Source: Nitrospira sp. UBA2083
Lineage (GTDB): Bacteria; Nitrospirota; Nitrospiria; Nitrospirales; Nitrospiraceae
NCBI GenBank assembly: GCA_002331625.1
Contig: DCZN01000107.1
Location: 11,779 to 27,516 of the forward strand
DNA: 15,738 nucleotides
Direction: 5' to 3'
The translations under genes were made by a program, and so were the position numbers. How positions within the stretch are numbered: position 1 is the first letter of the stretch; every line of letters starts with the position of its first letter. The notes beneath the pieces were generated by a model that was given only the letters and a program-made list of their open reading frames with translations, had not been told where the DNA came from and ran no database searches. Positions 7,059-13,659 of the stretch are shown piece after piece.

Positions 7059-7421
7059 ATGGCAACTATCCTAGTCATTGACGACGAACAATCCATCCGA
7101 GGGTTGCTTAAAGACGTCCTGCAAAAGGCAGGGCATCGCGTGCTCGAAGCAGAAGATGGCCGCAAGGGGCTGACGCTCTATCAGCGGGAACCTGTCGATC
7201 TCGTCATCATGGACTTATTGATGCCGGAAACGGATGGCCTTGAAGCCACGCTCCAACTCACCCGCGAGTATCTCGATGCCAAAGTGATTGCAATCACAGG
7301 GGCGCAAGGCGACCATAACTTCCTGGACGTTGCGAAACTCTTTGGCGCTCGCCGTGCCTTTGAAAAGCCATTCGACATCAATAAGCTGCTTGAGGCGGTC
7401 AAAGAAGAACTGGCGGCGTAG
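7059..7421 (+). CDS. Receiver-only (CheY-like) response regulator
   Basis: These 120 residues form a single REC domain with no output domain. All receiver landmarks are present: acidic pair D8-D9 (IDDE), phosphoacceptor D52 in 'VDLVIMDLLMPETDG', T80 in 'VIAITGA', and K103 in 'FEKPF'. It should be phosphorylated by a histidine kinase and act through protein contacts, as in CheY, Spo0F or a phosphorelay. No kinase, chemotaxis or effector gene lies nearby, so its partner must be encoded elsewhere. No strong ribosome-binding site is seen; the ATG at 7059 is the natural domain start. The gene is followed by an inverted repeat and then the VanZ-like gene on the same strand. Confidence 0.95.
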   Translation: MATILVIDDEQSIRGLLKDVLQKAGHRVLEAEDGRKGLTLYQREPVDLVIMDLLMPETDGLEATLQLTREYLDAKVIAITGAQGDHNFLDVAKLFGARRAFEKPFDINKLLEAVKEELAA

Positions 7422-7472
7422 CTGAAGAACACTCCCCTCTTCTGCCTCCCATCCCCTCGAATCGTAGCCGAA

Positions 7473-7489
7473 TTATTCGTGTAGAATAA
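7473..7489. promoter_or_regulatory. Inverted repeat overlapping a possible -10 upstream of the VanZ-like gene
   Basis: TTATTC (7473-7478) and GAATAA (7484-7489) form a perfect 6-base inverted repeat around GTGTA. A -10-like TAGAAT (7482-7487) lies inside it, 22 bases before the GTG at 7509. It could be an operator or, as RNA, a weak hairpin after the response regulator. Confidence 0.3.
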
Positions 7490-7508
7490 CGGACATAACT
7501 TTCAGCCC

Positions 7509-8084
7509 GTGACCTTCACAGATACCGTTGGCATATCTCAGATGAATATCCCACCACGACGAATCCCGAGACTATTCAGTGAATTCACGCCGAAGAGCGG
7601 GGTTCTGTGGTCCTTCTTGATCGTCCTCTCGATGGCTCCCCTATTCCCACTGAGCAGCTTTGTAGGACACGCACACTGGGACCATATTCGCTGGATTCCC
7701 TTTCAAGATTTCTCCCTTTCCTGGAGCATGCTGAAGGATGTCATAGGCAATACATTCTGGTTCATGATGTTCGGATACCTGCTGCACCACCAGTTGAGCG
7801 AAGGCGAACGTTTTTCCAGGTGTATCGCCATCATCATCGTCATCGCGGCCAGCGTCTCGGTCGCTGCTGAATTCTTCCAAGTCTTCTGCCACAACCGTAC
7901 CCCTGCCATGACGGATGTGACGTGCAATGTTCTCGGCGCTGGTCTCGGCGGGTACGCAGCTCAGAAACAAGGTGCCGCACCACCGAAGGCACCGTGGCCT
8001 GCGACGTGGCTATCACGTCTCTATGTACGCCAACGCGTAAATTGGCTCCCTCGCCTATACCGACAGAACCTTCCCCTGGATTAG
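7509..8084 (+). CDS. VanZ-like family membrane protein
   Basis: This is a protein of up to 191 residues with the VanZ-like signature. There is an N-terminal hydrophobic helix (about 33-50), 'IRWIPFQDFS', then 'DVIGNTFWFMMFGYLL' (about 77-92) and a third helix (about 104-121). The hallmark stretch E121-G148 follows, in which E, Q, R130, P132, D136, N140 and G145-G148 match the family pattern ExxQxF...R.P...D...N..G...G. VanZ of the vancomycin/teicoplanin cluster gives low-level teicoplanin resistance, but most chromosomal homologues have no known function; a role in surface polymer or antibiotic tolerance is inference only. The start is uncertain: GTG at 7509 or ATG at 7542, neither with a clear ribosome-binding site. 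The tail after about residue 155 is basic and probably cytoplasmic. Only 20 bases separate it from the convergent gene. Confidence 0.82.
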   Translation: MTFTDTVGISQMNIPPRRIPRLFSEFTPKSGVLWSFLIVLSMAPLFPLSSFVGHAHWDHIRWIPFQDFSLSWSMLKDVIGNTFWFMMFGYLLHHQLSEGERFSRCIAIIIVIAASVSVAAEFFQVFCHNRTPAMTDVTCNVLGAGLGGYAAQKQGAAPPKAPWPATWLSRLYVRQRVNWLPRLYRQNLPLD

Positions 8085-8104
8085 CAGGAGCACCCCCGTC
8101 ACGG

Positions 8105-8953
8105 TCATGCACTCAATGTTTTTCGCGCCAACCCTCGCATCATTGCCGGATCGGCATATCCTACTTCGCTGAGTGCGTCCAGCAAGTGCACGCCCTTCGA
8201 AGATACCAAGTCCTTTGCCTTCGCGTAGTTATGTGCACTAAACCTCGCCACAGCTGGCTGACCATTCACGATCTGACAGGCCAACACCTCGCCCTTCACC
8301 TCGAGCGTCCCACCGTGCTCGATCAATGTTTTGGCCTGAGCCACGGTGATACCGTGCAGTTCGGCAAATTCTTGAAGCCCCCCGGTCTCGACCAAGCGTC
8401 CGTCCGGCATGATGCAGAGTCGCTTGAAATGCGGCGACCAATCCTTCCGGAAATCGATGTACTTGATGTCGCCAGCTTTGGCGACGGTACGATCTAATGT
8501 CCGGTAATCGAGGCCCAAATTCTTCTGTTGTAGTTTTGTTTGCAGCTCATCCGGCAGTGTTCTCCGAAACACTTCCCACGCCGCCTCGACCAGTGGAAGG
8601 GATCTGGATCGAACCACGTGCTCTGCCTCGGCAAACTGCATCAGGTCGAGCGTCCAGGTTTGTTTCGGTCCCTGCCCGGTTGGATCAAGCCGACAGACAA
8701 CTGCCCCCCGCGTCAGGATGCCACCCACTTGCGGGTACACATAGGTTCCCCCTGTGGTCAGCATGGTGGTCATCGTCTCAAGCGGGACGTCGTAGCTCTC
8801 GGACAGAATCTTGGCATGCGCTGAGAGATCCTCCGGCTCCGTCATCGCACACACGGTGACATTCCCCGGGGCGTCGAACTCCGAATAGTCCTCGACGAGG
8901 TTATAGAGCACCGTCCGCTTCGGCTTCTCAGCCTTTCGTTTTATCTTAAACAT
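8105..8953 (-). CDS. Unrecognised 282-residue protein downstream of the SagB-type gene
   Basis: I do not recognise this family. It has no signal peptide or membrane helix and looks cytoplasmic. The N-terminus is lysine/arginine-rich (MFKIKRKAEKPKR). A middle region contains 'LTTGGTYVYPQVGGILTRG'. The C-terminal third has 'GGLQEFAELHGITVAQAKTL', which could be a small helical or helix-turn-helix-like unit, and then 'ALSEVGYADPAMMRGLARK'. The start has AGGAG and AGGGA purine runs just upstream of the ATG at 8951-8953. It begins 28 bases after the SagB-type stop on the same strand, so the two are probably co-transcribed and may share a function. It ends 20 bases from the convergent VanZ-like gene. 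Confidence 0.85.
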   Translation of the reverse strand: MFKIKRKAEKPKRTVLYNLVEDYSEFDAPGNVTVCAMTEPEDLSAHAKILSESYDVPLETMTTMLTTGGTYVYPQVGGILTRGAVVCRLDPTGQGPKQTWTLDLMQFAEAEHVVRSRSLPLVEAAWEVFRRTLPDELQTKLQQKNLGLDYRTLDRTVAKAGDIKYIDFRKDWSPHFKRLCIMPDGRLVETGGLQEFAELHGITVAQAKTLIEHGGTLEVKGEVLACQIVNGQPAVARFSAHNYAKAKDLVSSKGVHLLDALSEVGYADPAMMRGLARKTLSA

Positions 8954-8980
8954 GCATCCCTAGCTCCTACCTTCTAACGC

Positions 8981-8992
8981 CTCACCCCTTAC
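8981..8992 (+). repeat. CTCACCCCTTAC repeat unit at the SagB stop codon
   Basis: This 12-base unit is followed by CGCTCAC, a partial second unit. It occurs again, inverted, inside the SagB gene at 9704-9715. On the minus strand its complement supplies the last codons and TGA of the dehydrogenase (S-G-K-G-stop). Confidence 0.6.
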
Positions 8993-10709
8993 CGCTCACA
9001 AGATGTCCGTACGGCGGCAAGGTTTGCAATCGGCGATCTTCGACTGGGCCGCCGATCGTGAAATGATACAAGGATTGCATCGACAGATGTTGAATCCCAG
9101 CCACATCGTGGACCGGGTCGTCAAAAAAACAACCGATACCCGTCGCCCGCACGCCTGCTGCCTCGGCTTCCAGATACAGAATTTGTCCGAGCAAGCCAGC
9201 TTCCCAAAACAGGCGTGGATACCACCAACCACTTCGTTCCCTCAAGCCTCCTTCAAACTCAGCCACCATGCCGAACGAGAAGGCGCTGTCGCCGGCAATG
9301 TCTTGATGGCAACTCAGCTGCACTGCGAGTGTCCTCGCATCACCTTCGAGCAACCAATACAGCGGCAGACCGTCGGGACTGCCCGGAGCGACGGTCCAGT
9401 TCAATCCAGAACTCATGGCTTGCTGAATAAACGACAACTTTCTACGATCCCGCACGAGGACGTACAATCCGGGCGTGAGCCCATCCACCCGATGGACAAA
9501 GATCAGCAGATGAATGGCCGGATCATGGGGCCACACATCCCACGGCATCGGCCGTTCCAATAGTGGACACTCAGCCCTCGGCATGACGCGTTGCATCATG
9601 TGAAAGAACGTCCCCGTGGAAATGGACGTCTTACCGTCAAAGGCGACAGCGCTTCGGCGCTGGCGGATGATTTGGCCCGCCGAGGAGCGGTCAGGGGTGA
9701 GTCGTAAGGGGTGAGTAGGATAGTTCCCGGAAGATCGAACCAGCGGAACGGTGATGGGATCTGCTTGAGTTTTCCATGAAGCCTGAGCCACCTCGTCGAT
9801 GAGGTCCCAATGGACCCCATGCTCACGGCTCAACCGATTCGCTTTCCCATGCCATGTTGCACCAACCAATTCTTCTACCATGGCCATATCAATGAATAAC
9901 GGCATCGCTGGACGCTCGCGATTCACGAACGACGCTTCGCGCGTTACGTTTTCAGATGGCCAGACCACTACCAAACAATCCGGATGCTCTGGCTCAGCTT
10001 CCCCAAAGTCTTCTTTTCGATCGGTCCCAAGCAACTTCGCCACTGCGTATTGATCCATGCCGTCCAACAGGACCATATTCCATCCAAGCGTAGCGGCTGC
10101 GATCCGCGCACTCCCAAGCGCATGCCCAACATCGTGATTGCAGTACCGGAACGCCCGCTCGCCATATTTCCAGGCTTCCCGCCAATGAATCGAGGTAAGT
10201 CCAAAGAAGAACGCACCAGGAGGGAACGGCGCCAGCAGACGTTGAACGAGGTCAGCACGAAATTCAGCTCGTCGCTCCAGTCCATGTTCTTTGGGTGCAT
10301 AGTGGTAGAGTCCCGACGCCAGATCGAGTCCTTCGACCTGCCGTAGGACGATATAGCCTTCCGTGGGATGCAGATTCCCGGAGGATGGATTGCTCCGCAA
10401 TGCCCACTCTGATTCGCCCGCCTTCTTCCATGCCGACAACGCAAGGGCGAACTCGAAGAAACGGGACAAGGCTCTCATGCTAACAGACTGACAAGGAACA
10501 GTTCCGCTTTCATAAATCGCGTCATAGGCCGGCGACAACGGCTCTTCATCTGGCCTGAGCAACGGGAGAGAGATGAGCTCAGCTCCCTCGAACCGCCGAA
10601 ACGGATCCGGCTGATTCGCCCAATCCAGATATCCCAGCGAGCGGGCGTAGCGATTAAAATGGTGCTTCGTTTCAACATGATAGCGAATCACCTGTTCGAC
10701 GGTGTACAT
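8982..10709 (-). CDS. SagB/ThcOx-type dehydrogenase with two nitroreductase domains
   Basis: A 575-residue protein with two tandem nitroreductase-like FMN domains. The first (about 70-260) carries 'RSNPSSGNLHPTEGY' (105-119) and 'WREAWKYGERAFRYCNHDVG' with 'HALGSARIAAATLGW' (176-210), the hallmark of the SagB/ThcOx/McbC group. The second starts near 343 with 'IRQRRSAVAFDGKTSIS'. Characterised SagB/McbC enzymes use FMN to oxidise azolines to azoles in thiazole/oxazole-modified peptides. No YcaO cyclodehydratase, precursor peptide or transporter is nearby, and many free-standing homologues have unknown substrates, so a RiPP role is not supported here. The linker at 332-340 and the stop are encoded by a short repeat. 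The ATG (10707-10709) gives the usual N-terminus although no clear ribosome-binding site is seen. It is the first gene of a probable two-gene unit and is divergent from the membrane-protein gene. Confidence 0.9.
   Translation of the reverse strand: MYTVEQVIRYHVETKHHFNRYARSLGYLDWANQPDPFRRFEGAELISLPLLRPDEEPLSPAYDAIYESGTVPCQSVSMRALSRFFEFALALSAWKKAGESEWALRSNPSSGNLHPTEGYIVLRQVEGLDLASGLYHYAPKEHGLERRAEFRADLVQRLLAPFPPGAFFFGLTSIHWREAWKYGERAFRYCNHDVGHALGSARIAAATLGWNMVLLDGMDQYAVAKLLGTDRKEDFGEAEPEHPDCLVVVWPSENVTREASFVNRERPAMPLFIDMAMVEELVGATWHGKANRLSREHGVHWDLIDEVAQASWKTQADPITVPLVRSSGNYPTHPLRLTPDRSSAGQIIRQRRSAVAFDGKTSISTGTFFHMMQRVMPRAECPLLERPMPWDVWPHDPAIHLLIFVHRVDGLTPGLYVLVRDRRKLSFIQQAMSSGLNWTVAPGSPDGLPLYWLLEGDARTLAVQLSCHQDIAGDSAFSFGMVAEFEGGLRERSGWWYPRLFWEAGLLGQILYLEAEAAGVRATGIGCFFDDPVHDVAGIQHLSMQSLYHFTIGGPVEDRRLQTLPPYGHLVSGKG
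9691..9715 (-). repeat. Two CTCACCCCT-type repeat units inside the SagB coding sequence
   Basis: On the minus strand, CTCACCCCTTAC (9704-9715) is followed two bases later by CTCACCCCTGA (9691-9701). The first is identical over 12 bases to the intergenic unit at 8981-8992, in opposite orientation. The units encode roughly THPLRLTPD (residues 332-340) in the linker between the two nitroreductase domains. Confidence 0.6.
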
Positions 10710-10822
10710 TGCTGACCGACCTACTCCAATGGGTTATAGCGGACGAGGCCTCGCCCACATACACTCGCACGATCAGAGTCGAGACACAGCCAGCGCAATT
10801 TATCTGTAAACAAGGTCAACAA
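10710..10822. promoter_or_regulatory. Divergent promoter region between the SagB-type and membrane-protein genes
   Basis: If the membrane protein starts at GTG 10823, this 113-base space holds both divergent promoters. A perfect 10-base palindrome, CGAGGCCTCG, lies at 10744-10753. On the minus strand a TATAAC (complement of 10732-10737) lies upstream of the SagB ATG, without a good -35. The palindrome would sit between the -10 and -35 of that promoter, a plausible operator position. Confidence 0.3.
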
Positions 10823-11551
10823 GTGGCACCGTACCCCGATGAAATAGCGCTCAATCGTCGAACCGTCGTTTGGGTATTGAGTGCGACAGCCTTATTCCTA
10901 CTCGCCACCAGTGTTGCCGGACAACTCATGCAGATGCAATTCGGGCCTGAAAGGACACATGAGTTCGTTCGACTTTTCTATGTGGACCTCGAAGGCAATG
11001 TCCCCACGTTTTTTTCAGCGTCGCTCCTACTCTTTTCCTCGCTGCTATTGGCACTGATCAGCACACTCAAGCGAACGTCTCATGATCCGGCCTGGATCCA
11101 ATGGGCGGTCCTATCATTGGTGCTCTTGGGCATGGCGATCGACGAGGCGTCCCGGATCCATGAGTCATTGAACGGCCCAGCACGATGGTTACTGGGCAAA
11201 CATGCCACCGGAATCTTCTACCATGCCTGGGTCGTTCTCGGAATGGCCATTGTCTTAATCGTGACACTTTCTTACCTGAGATTCTTCCTGAATCTTCCTC
11301 TGGAAACTCGGAAACAATTCTTTTCAGCGGCGTTCACCTTCCTCTGTGGCGCAGCGGGTATGGAACTGGTCGGAGGTAATTATGGCGAATCACACGGAAA
11401 GGATGATTTTCAGTACTCCCTGCTCGCGACGGTAGAAGAGGGACTCGAAATGGCGGGCGTGATCGTGTTTATCAATGCCCTCCTCAACTACCTTATTAGT
11501 CATCACCGCCAGATACGGATCGATCTCAACCATTCCTGCCCACCTCATTGA
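10823..11551 (+). CDS. Six-helix membrane protein of unknown function with intramembrane acidic/His motif
   Basis: A 242-residue inner-membrane protein with about six hydrophobic helices. The first is 'VVWVLSATALFLLATSVAGQ' and the last 'AGVIVFINALLNYL'. Polar residues cluster at or in the helices: E57 in 'LEGNVPTFFSA', D107-E108 with H113-E114 in 'AIDEASRIHE', H134 in 'FYHAW', E181 in 'AAGMELVGG', and E205, E206 and E209 in 'EEGLEMAG'. I recognise this pattern from other uncharacterised membrane proteins but cannot name the family. The start is uncertain. GTG at 10823 has AAGG 7 bases upstream and leaves promoter space. The frame extends to a TTG at 10709, but that codon shares a base with the divergent SagB start codon. 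The next gene follows about 50 bases later. Confidence 0.75.
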   Translation: MAPYPDEIALNRRTVVWVLSATALFLLATSVAGQLMQMQFGPERTHEFVRLFYVDLEGNVPTFFSASLLLFSSLLLALISTLKRTSHDPAWIQWAVLSLVLLGMAIDEASRIHESLNGPARWLLGKHATGIFYHAWVVLGMAIVLIVTLSYLRFFLNLPLETRKQFFSAAFTFLCGAAGMELVGGNYGESHGKDDFQYSLLATVEEGLEMAGVIVFINALLNYLISHHRQIRIDLNHSCPPH

Positions 11552-11600
11552 TCTCTTTCCCTCACCAGCTTATGCTGCATCGGTGGAGGCTCGGTTATCG

Positions 11601-12023
11601 ATGCATTTCGATCCCGCCCTTGCCGCACAAGAAGCCTTTTACAGTGCAGAAGCCGAACTTGGTGTCGGTTGGGAAACAGCTATTGAACTGGAAAATACAT
11701 TTTCCTCCAATGCAGGAAGAACCGCACGCGAGGCCTATGAAGGTTTGCTCGCCCTGGCTCAGCAATACCCCAACGCCCATTCTTTTCAAGCCTTCTGTAT
11801 TTACATCACCTGGCAGCAGGTCACGGAAGAGACCATCGCACATCACTTTGAGACAGGCATGAAGCTGTGTGAGGCGTATCTTGCCTCTCGTGAAGCAAAA
11901 GAGCCAAGACACATTGAGCAGATTGCGGAGCTGCACGAATCCTTTCGGGCCGGACTAGGTCTGGTGGAAGAGGATGACATCCAAGTGGAGTTCAGACGGG
12001 ATACCCCCAAAGGCGGCGACTGA
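11601..12023 (+). CDS. Small soluble hypothetical protein (140 residues)
   Basis: I do not recognise this protein. It is acidic, probably all-helical and cytoplasmic, with no signal peptide or membrane segment. Segments that could be useful in a search are 'AFYSAEAELGVGWETAIELE', 'YPNAHSFQAFCIYITWQQV' and 'ETGMKLCEAYLASREAKEP'. The frame is open further upstream to 11475, but that would overlap the membrane-protein gene by 77 bases. GGAGG at 11585-11589 lies 11 bases before the ATG at 11601, which decides the start; a GTG at 11583 is a weaker alternative. The spacing of about 50 bases from the membrane-protein gene suggests a shared transcript. A GC-rich hairpin overlaps its stop codon. Confidence 0.72.
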   Translation: MHFDPALAAQEAFYSAEAELGVGWETAIELENTFSSNAGRTAREAYEGLLALAQQYPNAHSFQAFCIYITWQQVTEETIAHHFETGMKLCEAYLASREAKEPRHIEQIAELHESFRAGLGLVEEDDIQVEFRRDTPKGGD

Positions 12024-12047
12024 CGACGTCCAGCGAGAAGCGTCGTC
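12022..12047 (+). terminator. Hairpin overlapping the stop of the 140-residue protein
   Basis: GACGACG (12022-12028) pairs perfectly with CGTCGTC (12041-12047) across a 12-base loop. No T-run follows, so it is at best a weak terminator or a processing or attenuation structure. Confidence 0.25.
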
Positions 12048-12078
12048 CGTATATCATTTCGAGCTCGTTCGATCCCGC

Positions 12079-12093
12079 GCTTCACGTTTCACG
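12079..12093 (+). repeat. TTCACG/TTTCACG short repeat upstream of the TPR gene
   Basis: GCTTCACGTTTCACG contains two tandem (T)TTCACG units. They run directly into the ATG at 12095, and a third partial unit (CTTCAC) follows at 12101-12106. It resembles the CTCACCCC-type units near the SagB gene in its CA-rich period of about seven bases. Confidence 0.35.
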
Positions 12094-12094
12094 A

Positions 12095-12877
12095 ATGACC
12101 CTTCACAATCTCATGTCAGACAATCATAAACATCGCGCGCGGATTTTTCTCCATCGTGGCGATCTGGTTCAGGCTCGTGTGGCCTGGGAAGCGGCTGTAG
12201 CCGATGATCGAATAGCCGGCACTCAACAAGCCCTATCGGATTCGCTTGGAAACCTCGGCAACACCTGCGCACTCATGAATGATCTCGCCCGCGCAGAACA
12301 GTGCTATCGGGAAATTCTCCAGATCCAGAGGACCGAGCAAAATCTCACAGCCGTCGCCCATACCCTGGTCAACCTCGGCAACCTGCATATCGCCTCCGAT
12401 GATCCGGAGAAAGCCCGGCCCTATTATCTCGAAGCCTTGGACCTGCTTCGCCAGTTACACGACAACCAAGGCCTCGGCGTCCTCTACACTAATCTTGCCC
12501 TGCAAGAGGCCCGAGCTAGCCAGTGGGAGCAAGCCGTGGCCTCATTCAGCCAAGCGCTCGAGTACCACCGGACGGTTGGCAACGAAGAAGGACTCGCTGT
12601 GACCTACAGCCAACTCGGCAAGTGCTACCTCGACCAAGGTGATCTCCTGAGCGCCGAGCGTTGCCTCAACAACGCGTCGGAGCACTACATCAAACTCGGC
12701 AACGAACCGGCTGAGGCGGCGGTCCTCCGCCTTCTGGCGAAGACCTACATGACACGGCACGACTCGACCTCGGCGCTGCGCTGTCTTGAGCGAATCGTCG
12801 CGCTGGATCAGCGCTATGCGCTGCCTGAGCTACAGACGGACATGGACAGTCTCTCGAAGCTGAGGCAGGCCAAGTAG
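12095..12877 (+). CDS. Tetratricopeptide repeat (TPR) protein
   Basis: The 260-residue protein consists almost entirely of about six TPR units with a 40-residue period, the long TPR_12 style. Recurrent cores are 'SLGNLGNTCALMNDLARAEQ', 'LVNLGNLHIASDDPEKARPY', 'YTNLALQEARASQWEQAVAS', 'YSQLGKCYLDQGDLLSAERC' and 'LRLLAKTYMTRHDSTSALRC'. It has no signal peptide, so it is presumably a cytoplasmic scaffold for protein contacts; the partner is unknown. The start is uncertain. ATG 12095 falls at the end of a short repeat, and ATG 12113 is a second candidate; neither has a clear ribosome-binding site. It is on the same strand as the two preceding genes, but a hairpin and repeats lie between. Confidence 0.87.
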   Translation: MTLHNLMSDNHKHRARIFLHRGDLVQARVAWEAAVADDRIAGTQQALSDSLGNLGNTCALMNDLARAEQCYREILQIQRTEQNLTAVAHTLVNLGNLHIASDDPEKARPYYLEALDLLRQLHDNQGLGVLYTNLALQEARASQWEQAVASFSQALEYHRTVGNEEGLAVTYSQLGKCYLDQGDLLSAERCLNNASEHYIKLGNEPAEAAVLRLLAKTYMTRHDSTSALRCLERIVALDQRYALPELQTDMDSLSKLRQAK

Positions 12878-13043
12878 TTCCATCCCGAATACCTCGATCA
12901 TTCGCCGACTTCCGGACGTCTAGCCCTGCGGCACCTGCCTAGACAGAATGTAATCCTCTGCTACCTTTGAAACGTCACGCCTGAACCGCTGTTGATCAAG
13001 TTTTACCTCTCAGAAGCCGACAGGATATTGACATGGAGAGAGC

Positions 13044-13646
13044 ATGACCTTGTTCGCTCGAATTGTGACTACCATCACACTCAGCACGATCATGATGACT
13101 CCCATCGTACATGCCGAGGGAGCCTCGCCCACGATCACGGTCGGCACTCAAGAGGTCGGACTGACGGCCGGGTACATGTTCTCCCACCGTCTCACGGAGC
13201 TTCACACAACCAAGCAGCACGGACCGGCACTGATGCCATCATGGATGATCACCCTGACCGATCCCATTGGGGACGGTTGGTACCGAGGACAGGTCTCGCT
13301 GGGCGCGGAGATGGTCTACCTCGAATTTCGAGAACCGATTGTGACGCATGGCATCGGCTTTACACCGCGAATCAAGTACACGTTCGTCGCATTGGGCCGT
13401 GTCCGCCCGTATATGGAATTCACCGGTGGACCGTTCTGGACGGATCTCGGTGGCCGGATTCGGGAACAAGCCAACGAATTCAATTTTGTGCTCTCCGGAG
13501 GCATTGGGGTCTCATGGTTTATCACGCCGCAACTCGCCTTCAATGCCGGCTACCGGTTTCATCACATTTCCAACGCCGGCACGGCGTTTCCAAACCTTGG
13601 ACTGAATGCAAGCCTGCCCTTCGGCGGATTTTCCTTTTATTTTTAA
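13044..13646 (+). CDS. PagL-like outer-membrane acyloxyacyl hydrolase (lipid A 3-O-deacylase family)
   Basis: A 200-residue exported beta-barrel protein. The signal peptide ends at 'VHA' (residue 24). Alternating hydrophobic strands follow, and the chain ends in aromatic residues (FSFYF), as outer-membrane barrels do. The family hallmark near the C-terminus is 'YRFHHISNAGTAFPNLGLN', which gives catalytic His and Ser candidates H174 and S176. PagL removes the 3-O-linked acyl chain of lipid A at the cell surface. The position 12 residues after the Ser, where Pseudomonas PagL has its third catalytic residue Glu, appears to be N188 here by counting only. GGAGAG just before the ATG supports the start. 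The next gene begins 13 bases after its stop with its own strong ribosome-binding site, so the two form an operon. Confidence 0.82.
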   Translation: MTLFARIVTTITLSTIMMTPIVHAEGASPTITVGTQEVGLTAGYMFSHRLTELHTTKQHGPALMPSWMITLTDPIGDGWYRGQVSLGAEMVYLEFREPIVTHGIGFTPRIKYTFVALGRVRPYMEFTGGPFWTDLGGRIREQANEFNFVLSGGIGVSWFITPQLAFNAGYRFHHISNAGTAFPNLGLNASLPFGGFSFYF

Positions 13647-13659
13647 GGAGACGGCTATC

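Noticed and set aside
10709..10822. TTG start at 10709 for the membrane protein
   Set aside because: It would share a base with the divergent SagB start codon and leave no room for promoters. The added 38 residues are not hydrophobic or signal-like, and GTG 10823 has an AAGG upstream.
11475..11600. Upstream start at 11475 for the 140-residue protein
   Set aside because: It would overlap the membrane-protein gene by 77 bases; GGAGG upstream of ATG 11601 marks the better start.
12918..12944. GTCTAG...CTAGAC inverted repeat after the TPR gene
   Set aside because: It is a perfect but short 6-base stem with a 15-base loop, without a T-run; its function cannot be supported from the sequence alone.
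13606..13659. Upstream start at 13606 for the lipoprotein
   Set aside because: It would overlap the PagL-like gene and bury the signal peptide. The AAGGAG before 13660 and the signal sequence fix the start there.
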